Positions 42,264-51,106 of a stretch of 58,821 bases of DNA are shown piece after piece. The stretch spans positions 1 to 58,821 of the forward strand of contig JAFWQJ010000025.1 of assembly GCA_017545185.1 (NCBI GenBank). Direction: 5' to 3'. Position 1 is the first letter of the stretch, and each line of letters opens with the position of its first letter. Below the pieces are notes generated by a model. The model saw nothing but the letters and a program-made list of their open reading frames with translations. It was not told the origin of the DNA and made no database searches. Both the position numbers and the translations under genes were made by a program. This stretch comes from Oscillospiraceae bacterium. Lineage in GTDB: Bacteria > Bacillota > Clostridia > Oscillospirales > Ruminococcaceae.

Positions 42264-43616
42264 ATGGCGGGAAGCAAGGATCTGACAGTCGGAGAGCCTT
42301 CACAGGTACTCCGGCGGTTTTGTCTGCCGCTGTTCGGCAGCATCATTTTTCAGCAGTTCTACAATCTCGCGGACAGCTTTGTCGCGGGCAAGTATATCGG
42401 ACAGGACGCGCTGGCGGCTGTCGGCAACAGCTATGAGATCACACTGATCTTTATTGCATTCGCATTCGGCAGCGGGATCGGCACATCGGTCGTGACGGCA
42501 AGGCTGTTCGGCGCAAAGCAATATGCCAGAATGAAAACCGCGGTCACCACGGCACTGATCGCGATCGGCACGGCCACGGCGGTGCTGATGCTGCTCGGTC
42601 TGCCGCTGAACCGTCCCCTGCTGCGGCTGATCCATACGCCGGACAATATCTTTCCGGATTCCGCTGCGTACATGACCGTCTATATTCTGAGCCTGCCGTT
42701 CGTGTTCTTTTACAATGCCGCGACCGGCATTTTCTCCGCGCTCGGCGATTCCAAAACGCCGTTCCGGTTTCTGGCAGCGTCGTCCACGGCGAATGTCGCA
42801 ATGGACATTCTCTTTGTGCGGTATTTTCAGATGGGTGTACCCGGCACGGCATGGGCAACGCTGATCTGTCAGGGCGTGAGCTGCGTGCTGTCGCTGTTCT
42901 TCTTACACAGAAGGCTGCGGACATTCCGCACAGCGCAGAAGGCCCCGCTGTTCTCCGTACACCTGCTGAATCAGATCGCGGTCATCGCGATCCCGAGCAT
43001 TTTACAGCAGAGCTTTATCTCGGTCGGCAATATCATCATCCAGCGCGTCATCAACGATTTCGGATCCGCCACGGTCGCGGGTTATTCCGCGGCGGTCAAG
43101 CTGAACAATCTCGTGATCACCTCGCTGACGACGATCGGCAACGGCGTCTCCAATTTCACGGCGCAGAATCTCGGCGCAAACAAAAAGGAACGTGTCCCGG
43201 AAGGCCACAAAGCTGCCTGCAAAATGGTCTGGTGCATTATGATCCCGTTCATGGTACTGTATTTCTTCGCTGGTGCGCCGCTGGTGCAGTTCTTCCTCAA
43301 AGAACCCGGCGCAGAGGCCGTCGGCACGGGTGTGCTGTTCCTGCGCATCGTCTCCCCGTTTTATCTGATCGCGGCACTGAAGCTCGTCTCCGACGGTGTG
43401 CTTCGCGGTGCCGGCATGATGCTGCAGTTCATGACCGCGACCTTCACCGATCTGGTGCTGCGCGTCGTACTCGCATGGGTGCTTTCCGTCCCGTTCGGCT
43501 CGCCCGGCATCTGGACAGCATGGCCGATCGGCTGGTGCGTCGCAACGGTCATTTCCGTCACCGCTTATATCCGCAGCTTCCGCAGAGGTCAGCAGGATAC
43601 AGTTGTACATACATAA
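42264..43616 (+). CDS. MATE family efflux transporter
   Basis: 450 residues, normal for MATE. ATG 42264 follows ACGGAGG; the 58 codons in frame before it span the promoter. Twelve membrane segments are expected. The N-terminal half has QQFYNLADSFVAGKYIGQDALAAVGNSYEI and the matching repeat in the second half is SFISVGNIIIQRVINDFGSATVAGYSAAVKL. MATE proteins export drugs or metabolites using Na+ or H+. Substrate unknown. Confidence 0.93.
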   Translation: MAGSKDLTVGEPSQVLRRFCLPLFGSIIFQQFYNLADSFVAGKYIGQDALAAVGNSYEITLIFIAFAFGSGIGTSVVTARLFGAKQYARMKTAVTTALIAIGTATAVLMLLGLPLNRPLLRLIHTPDNIFPDSAAYMTVYILSLPFVFFYNAATGIFSALGDSKTPFRFLAASSTANVAMDILFVRYFQMGVPGTAWATLICQGVSCVLSLFFLHRRLRTFRTAQKAPLFSVHLLNQIAVIAIPSILQQSFISVGNIIIQRVINDFGSATVAGYSAAVKLNNLVITSLTTIGNGVSNFTAQNLGANKKERVPEGHKAACKMVWCIMIPFMVLYFFAGAPLVQFFLKEPGAEAVGTGVLFLRIVSPFYLIAALKLVSDGVLRGAGMMLQFMTATFTDLVLRVVLAWVLSVPFGSPGIWTAWPIGWCVATVISVTAYIRSFRRGQQDTVVHT

Positions 43617-43629
43617 TGCGCATTTTGGC

Positions 43630-43658
43630 TTGACATTTGTCAGCCGGTATGTTACAAT
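43630..43658 (+). promoter_or_regulatory. Sigma-A promoter of the GH5 gene
   Basis: TTGACA (43630-43635), 17-base spacer, TACAAT (43653-43658), 31 bases before the ATG. Confidence 0.82.
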
Positions 43659-43689
43659 AATACCATAAAACGGAAAGGGAGATTTCATC

Positions 43690-44640
43690 ATGCTGTTTCA
43701 ACAGAGCTTTCACAAGGGGATCAACTTAGGCGGCTGGATGTCCCAGTGCGACTACACACAGCACACGCTGGATACATGGATCACAGAGCCGGATTTTGCG
43801 CAGATCGCTGCATGGGGCTTTGACCATGTGCGCATCCCCGTGGACTATAACATTTTTCAGGCGGCTGACGGCAGCTTTCTCGATGCAGGCTTTGACTGCC
43901 TGCAGTATGCTGCGGTGCTCTGCAAAAAGTATCACCTGAACCTGATCCTCGATCTGCACAAGACGGCAGGCTTCTCCTTTGACGAGGGCGAGACCGAGGA
44001 AGGCTTCTTTGACAGTGAGAGCTATCAGGAGCAGTTTTATCAGCTCTGGGAGGAATTTGCCCGCAGATACGGCAATGACCCCGAACATATCGCATTCGAG
44101 CTGCTCAATGAGGTCACCGATCAGTCCTATATTGAAACATGGAACCGCATTGCGGATACCTGCATCGATCGGATCCGGAAGTTTGCGCCGGAGACCTATA
44201 TTCTGGTCGGCAGCTTCAACAACAACGGCGCGAAGGAGGTCCCGTGCCTCGACCCGCCGCATGATGATAAGATCATCTACAATTTCCACTGCTATGAGCC
44301 GCTGCTCTTTACGCATCAGGGCGCGACATGGACTGTCCGCATTGACCCCGCTGCGCGTATGCGCTTCGAGGAAAGCGAGACCTCCGAAGCCTATTTCGAG
44401 ACGCTGTTTGCCGCCGCGATCCAAAAGGCGAAGGAGAACAACACCGTGCTTTACTGCGGCGAATACGGCATGATCGACGTTGCAAGGGCGGACGATTCGC
44501 TCAAGTGGTTCAAGGTCATCAACAAGGTCTTTGAAAAGTACGGCATCGGCCGGAGCGTCTGGACATACAAGGGACTGGATTTCGGTCTCACGGATGCGAA
44601 ATACGACGGCTGCCGCGACGAGATCATAAAATATCTGTAA
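43690..44640 (+). CDS. Intracellular GH5 family glycoside hydrolase
   Basis: 316 residues, a single catalytic barrel. It begins MLFQQSFHKGINLGGWMSQC with no signal peptide, dockerin or binding module, so it is cytoplasmic. GH5 landmarks: GFDHVRIPVDYNIF, the acid/base Glu in IAFELLNEVTDQ, YNFHCYEPLLFTHQG with the conserved His and Tyr, and the nucleophile Glu in VLYCGEYGMI. Members like this trim imported beta-oligosaccharides or glycosides. It has its own promoter and terminator, so no partner can be named with certainty. Confidence 0.92.
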   Translation: MLFQQSFHKGINLGGWMSQCDYTQHTLDTWITEPDFAQIAAWGFDHVRIPVDYNIFQAADGSFLDAGFDCLQYAAVLCKKYHLNLILDLHKTAGFSFDEGETEEGFFDSESYQEQFYQLWEEFARRYGNDPEHIAFELLNEVTDQSYIETWNRIADTCIDRIRKFAPETYILVGSFNNNGAKEVPCLDPPHDDKIIYNFHCYEPLLFTHQGATWTVRIDPAARMRFEESETSEAYFETLFAAAIQKAKENNTVLYCGEYGMIDVARADDSLKWFKVINKVFEKYGIGRSVWTYKGLDFGLTDAKYDGCRDEIIKYL

Positions 44641-44643
44641 AAC

Positions 44644-44683
44644 AAATGCCCGTGACCGGAACGAACCGGCCGCGGGCGTTTTT
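44644..44683 (+). terminator. Terminator of the GH5 gene
   Basis: AATGCCCG...CCGG and CCGG...CGGGCGTT arms followed by five T. Confidence 0.82.
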
Positions 44684-44746
44684 CATAAATCCGGGGTGTA
44701 CTGCTCGTGCACTGTTCACAAAAAATGTCTCCTTCGTACAAATCAC

Positions 44747-44775
44747 TTGCTTTTTTCCGCATCGTATATTATAAT
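44747..44775 (+). promoter_or_regulatory. Sigma-A promoter of the symporter gene
   Basis: TTGCTT (44747-44752), 17-base spacer, TATAAT (44770-44775). Confidence 0.8.
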
Positions 44776-44810
44776 AAAAGTATCTTGTAATTTGTAAGGA
44801 GGCAGACCCT

Positions 44811-46229
44811 ATGCTTGAATCCCTGAACCGGTTTCTCGGCCCTATCGACGATTTCATGTACTATCCGCTTCTGATCATCATTCTGGCAGCCGCCGGACTG
44901 TATTTCACGTTCCGGACGCGCTTTGCACAGATCAGGCTGTTCGGCGAGGCCTGCCGCCTCATCATGGAAAAGCCTGCCGGCGAACAGAAGGTCTCGTCCT
45001 TTCAGGCACTGATCGTTTCCACGGCGTCCCGTGTCGGCACGGGCAACATCGTCGGCGTTTCGACCGCGATCTGTCTGGGCGGCCCCGGTGCATGCTTCTG
45101 GATGTGGCTCATGTGCATCATCGGCGCGGCGTCCGCGTTCATTGAAAGTACACTCGCGCAGATCTTCAAACAGAAGGACAAGGAAGGCAACTGCTACGGC
45201 GGCCCTGCCTACTACATCGAACACGCGCTGCACAAGCCGCTGATCGCCGCAGTTTTCTGCGTGTTCCTGATCGTGACCTACGCGGTCGGCTTCAACCTGC
45301 TCTGCTCCTATAACCTGCAGTCTACCTTTGAGGTGTACAGCTTCTATCACCCGACAACGACACCGGTCATCATCGGTCTGGTGCTGGCCGTCACGGTCGG
45401 CTACTGCATCTTAGGCGGCGGCAAGCGCATCATCTCCATGACGGAAAAGATCGTGCCGGTCATGGGCATCCTGTACGTGCTGATCTCGCTGATCGTCATT
45501 TTTGCGCATATCACGCATATCCCCGCAATGTTCGCTGAGATTTTCAGGGACGCATTCAACTTCCGCGCGATCTTCGGCGGACTGAGCGGCTCCTGCATGG
45601 TCTACGGCATCAAGCGCGGCCTGTATTCCAATGAAGCGGGCGTCGGCTCAGCCCCGAACGCCTCTGCCTCTGCGGATGTCACGCATCCGGCCAAGCAGGG
45701 ACTTGTCCAGACCGTTTCCGTTTACATCGACACGATCCTGCTCTGCACGGCAACGGCGCTGATGTGCCTTTGCTCCGGCGTCAGCCACAGCGCAGACGTC
45801 GCAGGTCCTGCGTATGTGCAGAACGCGATCTCGACCGTATTCGGCAGCATCGGTCCGATCTTCATCACGGTCGCAATGGTGCTGTTCGCATTCACGACGC
45901 TGCTCGGCAACCTCTACTACGTGACCAATGCGCTGACCTATCTCAACAAGAAAAAGACCCCGTCGGAGAAGTTCATGCTGGGCTTCCACATCGTCTGTAT
46001 AGCCGTGATCTTCCTCGGGACGCTGATGCCGATGGATCTTGCATGGACGGCCGCGGATATCACCATGGGCGGCATGACACTCATCAATATCCCCTGCTGC
46101 TTCCTGCTGTCAAAGCACGCGATCGCCGCGCTGAAGGATTACGAAAAACAGAAAAAGGCCGGACAGAATCCGGTGTTCCGTGCGAAGGATATCGGGCTTG
46201 ATCCCGCTGACCTGAGCTTCTGGAAATAA
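44811..46229 (+). CDS. Sodium:alanine/glycine symporter (AGCS family)
   Basis: 472 residues, ATG 44811 after AAGGAGG. About eleven membrane helices. Family signatures: FQALIVSTASRVGTGNIVGVSTAI with the Na+/substrate loop, GGPGACFWMWLMCIIGAASAFIESTLAQ, and RGLYSNEAGVGSAPNASASADV. It imports alanine or glycine with Na+. Single gene between terminators. Confidence 0.95.
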   Translation: MLESLNRFLGPIDDFMYYPLLIIILAAAGLYFTFRTRFAQIRLFGEACRLIMEKPAGEQKVSSFQALIVSTASRVGTGNIVGVSTAICLGGPGACFWMWLMCIIGAASAFIESTLAQIFKQKDKEGNCYGGPAYYIEHALHKPLIAAVFCVFLIVTYAVGFNLLCSYNLQSTFEVYSFYHPTTTPVIIGLVLAVTVGYCILGGGKRIISMTEKIVPVMGILYVLISLIVIFAHITHIPAMFAEIFRDAFNFRAIFGGLSGSCMVYGIKRGLYSNEAGVGSAPNASASADVTHPAKQGLVQTVSVYIDTILLCTATALMCLCSGVSHSADVAGPAYVQNAISTVFGSIGPIFITVAMVLFAFTTLLGNLYYVTNALTYLNKKKTPSEKFMLGFHIVCIAVIFLGTLMPMDLAWTAADITMGGMTLINIPCCFLLSKHAIAALKDYEKQKKAGQNPVFRAKDIGLDPADLSFWK

Positions 46230-46234
46230 AACAG

Positions 46235-46270
46235 ATACCGCAGTTCCGGAAGGGGTCGGAACTGCGGTAT
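46235..46270. terminator. Bidirectional terminator between symporter and dockerin-protein genes
   Basis: Perfect 14-bp stem ATACCGCAGTTCCG / CGGAACTGCGGTAT with an eight-base loop between converging stops at 46229 and 46305. Confidence 0.82.
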
Positions 46271-46304
46271 TGTCATTCAGGTTACGAAAGAGAATGCGCT
46301 GATA

Positions 46305-48413
46305 TTACCAGCCCTGTCCGGGGGTGAACTCGCCCTGACTGCCGGATCCGGACGATTTCGTGCCGCCGGAGAGCGTCCCGCCGTAAGCTGCGGGCTGTCC
46401 GTCAAAGATCGTCTGGAAGTATTTTGCATCAGCGGAGAGCGTACCGCCGGTATAAAACGAGGCACCGGAGACATTGCCGCCTGCACGGAGCGTCGAGACG
46501 GATTTGCCCGCGATAAACGAGACAATGACCTTGCCGTCGCTGCCGACCAGCGTGATGCGCTCGCCCGCATTCACGGAGCCGCCGATCACAGAATAGGACG
46601 GCTGCGTGTCCATATAGTTTCTGCAGGTCGAGTTTTCGATCCAGACGCCGCTCTTGACACTGAGCGTACCGTTGCAGTCAAACGGTTCGTTGCCGTTCGT
46701 GATAACGATGCCGCCCGTGACGGTCAGATCGCCGTTGGAATCAATACCGTCGTGGTCGCCGCTGGTGACGCTGACCAGTGCAAGGCCGCCCTTGATCGTG
46801 ACGGAAGCGTCCTCTCTGCCGAAACCGCCGAAGCCGCCCTGATTCCAGCCCCCGCCGGGTCCGCCGCCCTGATTGCCGGAGCCGTCCTTGCCGCCGCCTG
46901 CGTTATAGCCGTCATCGGTCACATGTGTAATGACCGTGCCGCTGTTCTGGATGATATCCTTTGCTTCAAGACCCTCATAGCCCTTTGTGACGACGATCGT
47001 CACATCATCATAGCAGTCCGCGGCACCCTGCCCGACCGTCAGCGTATGATCGGAATGCGCGCCGTCATCGGCAGTCGAAAGAAGCATCGTGCCGCCGGTC
47101 AGCGTCATGTCACCGGAACAGTGCAGCGCATCGTCCGACGAATCTACCGTCAGCGTACCGCCGGTGACCGTCAGATTGCCCATGCTCAGCCATGTATCGC
47201 TGTTCTCAACATAAAGGCCGACCGCCTTGATGCCCTTTGCGGAGATATCGGTCTTGTTTGGATTGCCGTCGCCGCCCATGCCGCCGCCGGGACCGCCCCA
47301 GCCGCCTCCGCCGCCGGTGCTGCTGCCCGTATACGACGAGCCCTGATAGGTCTTGATCGTGACGTCGCCGCCGTTCATTTCAAAGAACTGCTCGGCCTGA
47401 ATGCCGTCTGCATAGGATTCGACCTTGACGGTGCCGCCGCTGATGCGGACAAAGCCCTTGCCGGAATCCGCGGTGTCGTTCGTGGACTTGATGCCGTCGC
47501 CTGCTTCCGTCTTGACCGTGACCTTGAGCGCATCATAACCGTCCTCTGCATCCGGCTCACCGATGCGGACGGAGTCCTTGCCGCGGATGCCGTCATCCTT
47601 TGCCGTGACGCGGATATCGCCGTTCCAGATCTTCAGGTCGTCCTTGCAGACGATGCCGTCGCCGCAGTTTCCGTTGACGATCAGCGTGCCCTTGCCCTTG
47701 ATCTTCATATCGTCAAGCGAATAGACCGCGCCGGTCGCTTCATCGGCATTTTTATAATCCGTGCCGTCGGAGATCGTGTTGACCGTGTCCTTCTTGACCG
47801 TCAGCACAAATTCATCGCTGACCGAACTGACATAGACCGGCGAATCCTTCTGGTTCGAGAGCGTCAGCCCGCGGAGATTCAGCGTGACCTGCGCCTCCGG
47901 ATATGCCGTTTCATCGACCTCGACCTTGATCTGGCCGTCCGCGCATTCGCCGTCCGCATCATATTCGCCGGGCTTTGTGATCGTGATATACGTGCCGTTC
48001 TCGACCTTCACGTTATCGGCCTTTGCTGCGTCCACAGTCTCCCCTGCTGCGTTTTTCAGCGTGACCGACGATGCCCCGAAGGTCATTGACACGACCGTGC
48101 CGTCACTGACCGGCGTTTCCGGATTATCCCCCGGATCGGGCTGCTGCGTTGCTGTGCCGACCGCCCGCTTGAAGAGCGTCAGATCGGCAGCATTCAGGAC
48201 GCCGTCGCCGTTGTAATCGGCAGCTTCGGCATCCGTGACCGTGCCCTCCGTGGTCAGGTACTTCGCAAATGCGACTGCATCGGCAATGTCCAGTCTGCCG
48301 TCGCCGTTGACATCTCCCTTGACCGCTGCAAAAACCGAGGCCGTCAGTGCCAGTGACACCGCACCGACCGTGACTGCGGCTGCTGCGCAGCGTTTCGCAT
48401 TTTTCTGTTTCAT
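46305..48413 (-). CDS. Secreted DUF4353-like protein with N-terminal dockerin
   Basis: 702 residues. ATG 48413 is spaced well from AAAGGA; ATG 48422 touches it. Signal peptide to about residue 30 (VFAAV). A type I dockerin follows at once (GDVNGDGRLDIADAVAFAKYL, ADYNGDGVLNAADLTLFKRAV), then a Pro-rich linker. The rest is a right-handed beta-helix-like, carbohydrate-binding DUF4353 region with repeated blocks such as GIRGKDSVRIG, GDGIKSTND, SYADGIQAEQF, SDDALHCSGD and GDHDGIDSNGD. Two Gly-rich stretches interrupt it. Repeated D-G-I/D-A-L turns could bind Ca2+. The dockerin implies cellulosome attachment. No catalytic residues were recognised. Confidence 0.85.
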   Translation of the reverse strand: MKQKNAKRCAAAAVTVGAVSLALTASVFAAVKGDVNGDGRLDIADAVAFAKYLTTEGTVTDAEAADYNGDGVLNAADLTLFKRAVGTATQQPDPGDNPETPVSDGTVVSMTFGASSVTLKNAAGETVDAAKADNVKVENGTYITITKPGEYDADGECADGQIKVEVDETAYPEAQVTLNLRGLTLSNQKDSPVYVSSVSDEFVLTVKKDTVNTISDGTDYKNADEATGAVYSLDDMKIKGKGTLIVNGNCGDGIVCKDDLKIWNGDIRVTAKDDGIRGKDSVRIGEPDAEDGYDALKVTVKTEAGDGIKSTNDTADSGKGFVRISGGTVKVESYADGIQAEQFFEMNGGDVTIKTYQGSSYTGSSTGGGGGWGGPGGGMGGDGNPNKTDISAKGIKAVGLYVENSDTWLSMGNLTVTGGTLTVDSSDDALHCSGDMTLTGGTMLLSTADDGAHSDHTLTVGQGAADCYDDVTIVVTKGYEGLEAKDIIQNSGTVITHVTDDGYNAGGGKDGSGNQGGGPGGGWNQGGFGGFGREDASVTIKGGLALVSVTSGDHDGIDSNGDLTVTGGIVITNGNEPFDCNGTLSVKSGVWIENSTCRNYMDTQPSYSVIGGSVNAGERITLVGSDGKVIVSFIAGKSVSTLRAGGNVSGASFYTGGTLSADAKYFQTIFDGQPAAYGGTLSGGTKSSGSGSQGEFTPGQGW

Positions 48414-48704
48414 GGTAACCATCCTTTCCGTGATTTGTTTCTGTTTTTCGGATACGGAACCCTTCCCTCATGTCACCATTATACTGCTGCTCGCTGAAAC
48501 AACGCTGAAAGCCGCCTGAACCTTTGGTGAAAAAGACGAACGCCGCATGAAAATATGCGGGATAGAATACCCGCCTGCTGCCTGCATTTCTAAAAAAACA
48601 TATAATTGAACAGGTTAAAACCGCAACAGATGCATGTTATGCGCAATATTTGAGCAGACAGTGTTGTGCAAAGTGCCGAAAATTGCCACAGCCCCGCGAA
48701 GGGC
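48414..48704. other. Intergenic region between dockerin-protein gene and thrS leader
   Basis: About 290 bases before the thrS promoter. It would hold the minus-strand promoter of the dockerin-protein gene, but no clear -35/-10 pair was found, and no gene is visible. Confidence 0.4.
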
Positions 48705-48734
48705 TTGACTTTTCCCGTCCGACTGCGGTATAAT
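48705..48734 (+). promoter_or_regulatory. Sigma-A promoter of thrS
   Basis: TTGACT (48705-48710), 18-base spacer, TATAAT (48729-48734). Confidence 0.8.
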
Positions 48735-48744
48735 ATAGCTAATC

Positions 48745-48967
48745 AAACGCTTTTGCGTCAAAAAGCAGAGGACAAGCCGCATGAGAGCGCTCACCTGACA
48801 GAGAGGATGCTGACCCGCTGAAAGGCATCCGGTGATCTCTTTTCCGGTACCACCGCTGCTGCATCAGCGAATGGGAATGAGGAAACGCTCGGGTGGAACC
48901 GTGCGCGTTTGTATACCGTACAGACACGTACCCCGAACAGGTCAGACTGTTCGGAGTGCGTTTTTTT
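48745..48967 (+). promoter_or_regulatory. T-box riboswitch of thrS
   Basis: The T-box sequence GGGTGGAACCGTGCG (48891-48905) is the hallmark that pairs with the tRNA acceptor end. Stem I arms (AGCAG near 48762 with CTGCT near 48856) enclose a loop with specifier ACC (48849-48851), a Thr codon followed by A. A terminator with CCCCGAACAG / CTGTTCGG arms and seven T (48925-48967) follows. Uncharged tRNA-Thr binding should favour the antiterminator and allow thrS transcription. Confidence 0.92.
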
Positions 48968-49008
48968 ATTGCAGTCCGAACCCGGAAATGAGAACGGAGG
49001 AATTCAGA

Positions 49009-50943
49009 ATGAAGATCCAATTTGCAAACGGCAGCTTTGAGAGCGCTGCCCCCGTCACGGTCTATGACGCGGCAAAGGAAGCCGGCGTCATCGAGAGAGA
49101 GCACATTGCTGCGATCGTCAACGGCCAGCCCGCCGACCTCACCGCAGAGCTCACCGCGGATGCCGATGTGCAGCTGCTGACCTTTGAGGATAAGGAAGGC
49201 CGCCACATCTTCAACCACACCGCTGCGCATATCCTCGCACAGGCGGTCAAGCGGCTGTATCCGGAGGTCAAGCTGACGGTCGGTCCGGCGATCGACCGCG
49301 GCTTCTACTATGATTTCGATACCGACAAGCCGTTCAATGCGGATACCCTGACGGCACTCGAAGCTGAGATGAAGAAGATCGTCAAGGAGAATCTGCGCAT
49401 CGAGCGCTTCACCCTGCCAAAGGACGAGGCTGTCAAATACATGGAGGAGCGCGGCGAATCCTACAAGGTCGAGCTCATCAACGAGCTGCCCGAGGGCGAA
49501 ACGATCAGCTTCTACAAGCAGGGCGAATACACCGACCTCTGCACGGGCCCGCATCTCTTCGCGACGGGTCTGGTCAAGGCGTTCAAGCTGACCTCCTGCA
49601 CAGGTGCTTACTGGCGCGGCGATCAGAACAACAAGCAGCTCACCCGTGTTTACGGCGTCGCATTCCCGAAGAAGGAACAGCTCAAAGAGCATCTCGATAT
49701 GCTGGAAGAAGCCAAGAACCGCGACCACAACAAGATCGGCCGTGAGCTCGGCTACTTCACGACCGTTGACTATATCGGTCAGGGTCTGCCGATCATGCTG
49801 CCGAAGGGCGCAAGAGTGATCCAGCTTCTGCAGCGCTGGGTCGAGGACTACGAGCAGGCAAAGGGCTGCCAGCTCACCAAGACGCCGCTCTTTGCAAAGC
49901 GCGACCTCTACAAGATCTCCGGCCACTGGGATCACTATCTGGACGGCATGTTCGTCATGGGCGATCCGTATGACGAGGAAAAGGAATGTTTCGCGCTCCG
50001 TCCGATGACCTGCCCGTTCCAGTATCAGGTATTCCTGAACAAGCAGCGTTCCTATAAGGAGCTGCCGATGCGCCTGACCGAGACCTCTACGCTGTTCCGC
50101 AACGAGGACAGCGGCGAGATGCACGGCCTGATCCGTGTCCGTCAGTTCACGATCTCCGAGGGTCACTTCATCATCCGTCCGGATCAGCTGGAGCAGGAAT
50201 TCAGCTTCTGTCTCGAAATGGCAAAGTATATGCTGGATACGGTCGGTCTGCTGGAGGACTGCACGTTCCGCTTCTCCCAGTGGGATCCGGCAAACCCGAA
50301 GAACAAGTACGAGGGCACCGCGGAGCAGTGGGAGATCGCACAGGCCGCAATGGCAAAGATCCTCGACGACCTCGGCGTGAAATACGAGATCGGCATTGAC
50401 GAGGCTGCGTTCTACGGCCCGAAGCTTGACGTTCAGTATAAAAACGTGTTCGGCAAGGAAGATACGCTGGTCACAATCCAGATCGACATGCTGCTGGCAC
50501 AGCGCTTCGGTATGTACTACATCGACAGCGACGGCCAGAAGAAGCTGCCGTACATCATCCACAGGACTTCGCTCGGCTGCTATGAGCGTACCCTTGCGTA
50601 TATGCTGGAAAAGTATGCCGGTGTGCTGCCGCTCTGGCTGGCACCGGAGCAGGTCCGCCTGCTGCCGATCGGCGAGGAGCATGTCGCGTATGCACAGGCA
50701 TTTGCCGACCGCCTGACCGAGGCCGGTATGCGCGTGACCGTCGATGCAGAGGACAGAAACATCGGCACGAAGATCAAGAATGCGCGCTTCGACCGCATCC
50801 CGTATATGCTCATCATCGGCGACAACGAGGTCAAAGACAGCGGCGTGACCGTCCGCTCCCGCAAGGAAGGCGAGCTCGGCTGCCTGCCGCTGGACGAGGT
50901 GTTCAATAAGCTCATCACCGAGGTCGCGACCAAGGCAAAATAA
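49009..50943 (+). CDS. thrS: Threonyl-tRNA synthetase
   Basis: 644 residues, the full family length. ATG 49009 after ACGGAGG. TGS domain at residues 1-62, editing domain to about 220 (HIFNHTAAHILAQAVK and GPHLFATG carry the His and Cys-type site), class II catalytic core to 530, anticodon domain at the end. Zn2+ ligands are in RPMTCPFQ (Cys), ISEGHFII (His) and YIIHRTSLG (His). Motif 3 reads GCYERTLAYMLEKY. It charges tRNA-Thr and is controlled by the T-box upstream. Confidence 0.97.
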   Translation: MKIQFANGSFESAAPVTVYDAAKEAGVIEREHIAAIVNGQPADLTAELTADADVQLLTFEDKEGRHIFNHTAAHILAQAVKRLYPEVKLTVGPAIDRGFYYDFDTDKPFNADTLTALEAEMKKIVKENLRIERFTLPKDEAVKYMEERGESYKVELINELPEGETISFYKQGEYTDLCTGPHLFATGLVKAFKLTSCTGAYWRGDQNNKQLTRVYGVAFPKKEQLKEHLDMLEEAKNRDHNKIGRELGYFTTVDYIGQGLPIMLPKGARVIQLLQRWVEDYEQAKGCQLTKTPLFAKRDLYKISGHWDHYLDGMFVMGDPYDEEKECFALRPMTCPFQYQVFLNKQRSYKELPMRLTETSTLFRNEDSGEMHGLIRVRQFTISEGHFIIRPDQLEQEFSFCLEMAKYMLDTVGLLEDCTFRFSQWDPANPKNKYEGTAEQWEIAQAAMAKILDDLGVKYEIGIDEAAFYGPKLDVQYKNVFGKEDTLVTIQIDMLLAQRFGMYYIDSDGQKKLPYIIHRTSLGCYERTLAYMLEKYAGVLPLWLAPEQVRLLPIGEEHVAYAQAFADRLTEAGMRVTVDAEDRNIGTKIKNARFDRIPYMLIIGDNEVKDSGVTVRSRKEGELGCLPLDEVFNKLITEVATKAK

Positions 50944-51046
50944 GCGCGGAGCCCGTGCCGAAGGCTGCCGGATGTTTCCGGCAGGAATCATGTAAGAATG
51001 TCAGAGCCTATATACATTATTTCTTGACAATCTTGGATTCTTGATA
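50944..51046 (+). repeat. Mosaic intergenic repeat, short copy
   Basis: Starts with GCGCGGAGCCCG, jumps to GAAGGCTGCCGGA, then ATCATGTAAGAATGTCAGA and TTCTTGACAATCTTGGATTC. The same blocks in the same order occur on the minus strand at 52068-52321, with an extra piece of about 130 bases between the first two blocks. This copy is therefore the same element with an internal deletion, in opposite orientation, on the other side of gene 51107-51973. Confidence 0.8.
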
Positions 51047-51065
51047 TTATTGAAAAGCACTGAAA

Positions 51066-51104
51066 AAGCACCCCTTTTGTACAGGCCGTACAGAGGGGTG
51101 CTTG
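51066..51104. terminator. Bidirectional terminator
   Basis: AAGCACCCC and GGGGTGCTT arms extended by TTGTAC/GTACAG, between thrS and the converging membrane-protein gene. Confidence 0.8.
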
Positions 51105-51106
51105 TG

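Noticed and set aside
48739-50991. Minus-strand open frame of 750 codons opposite thrS
   Set aside because: Shadow of thrS.
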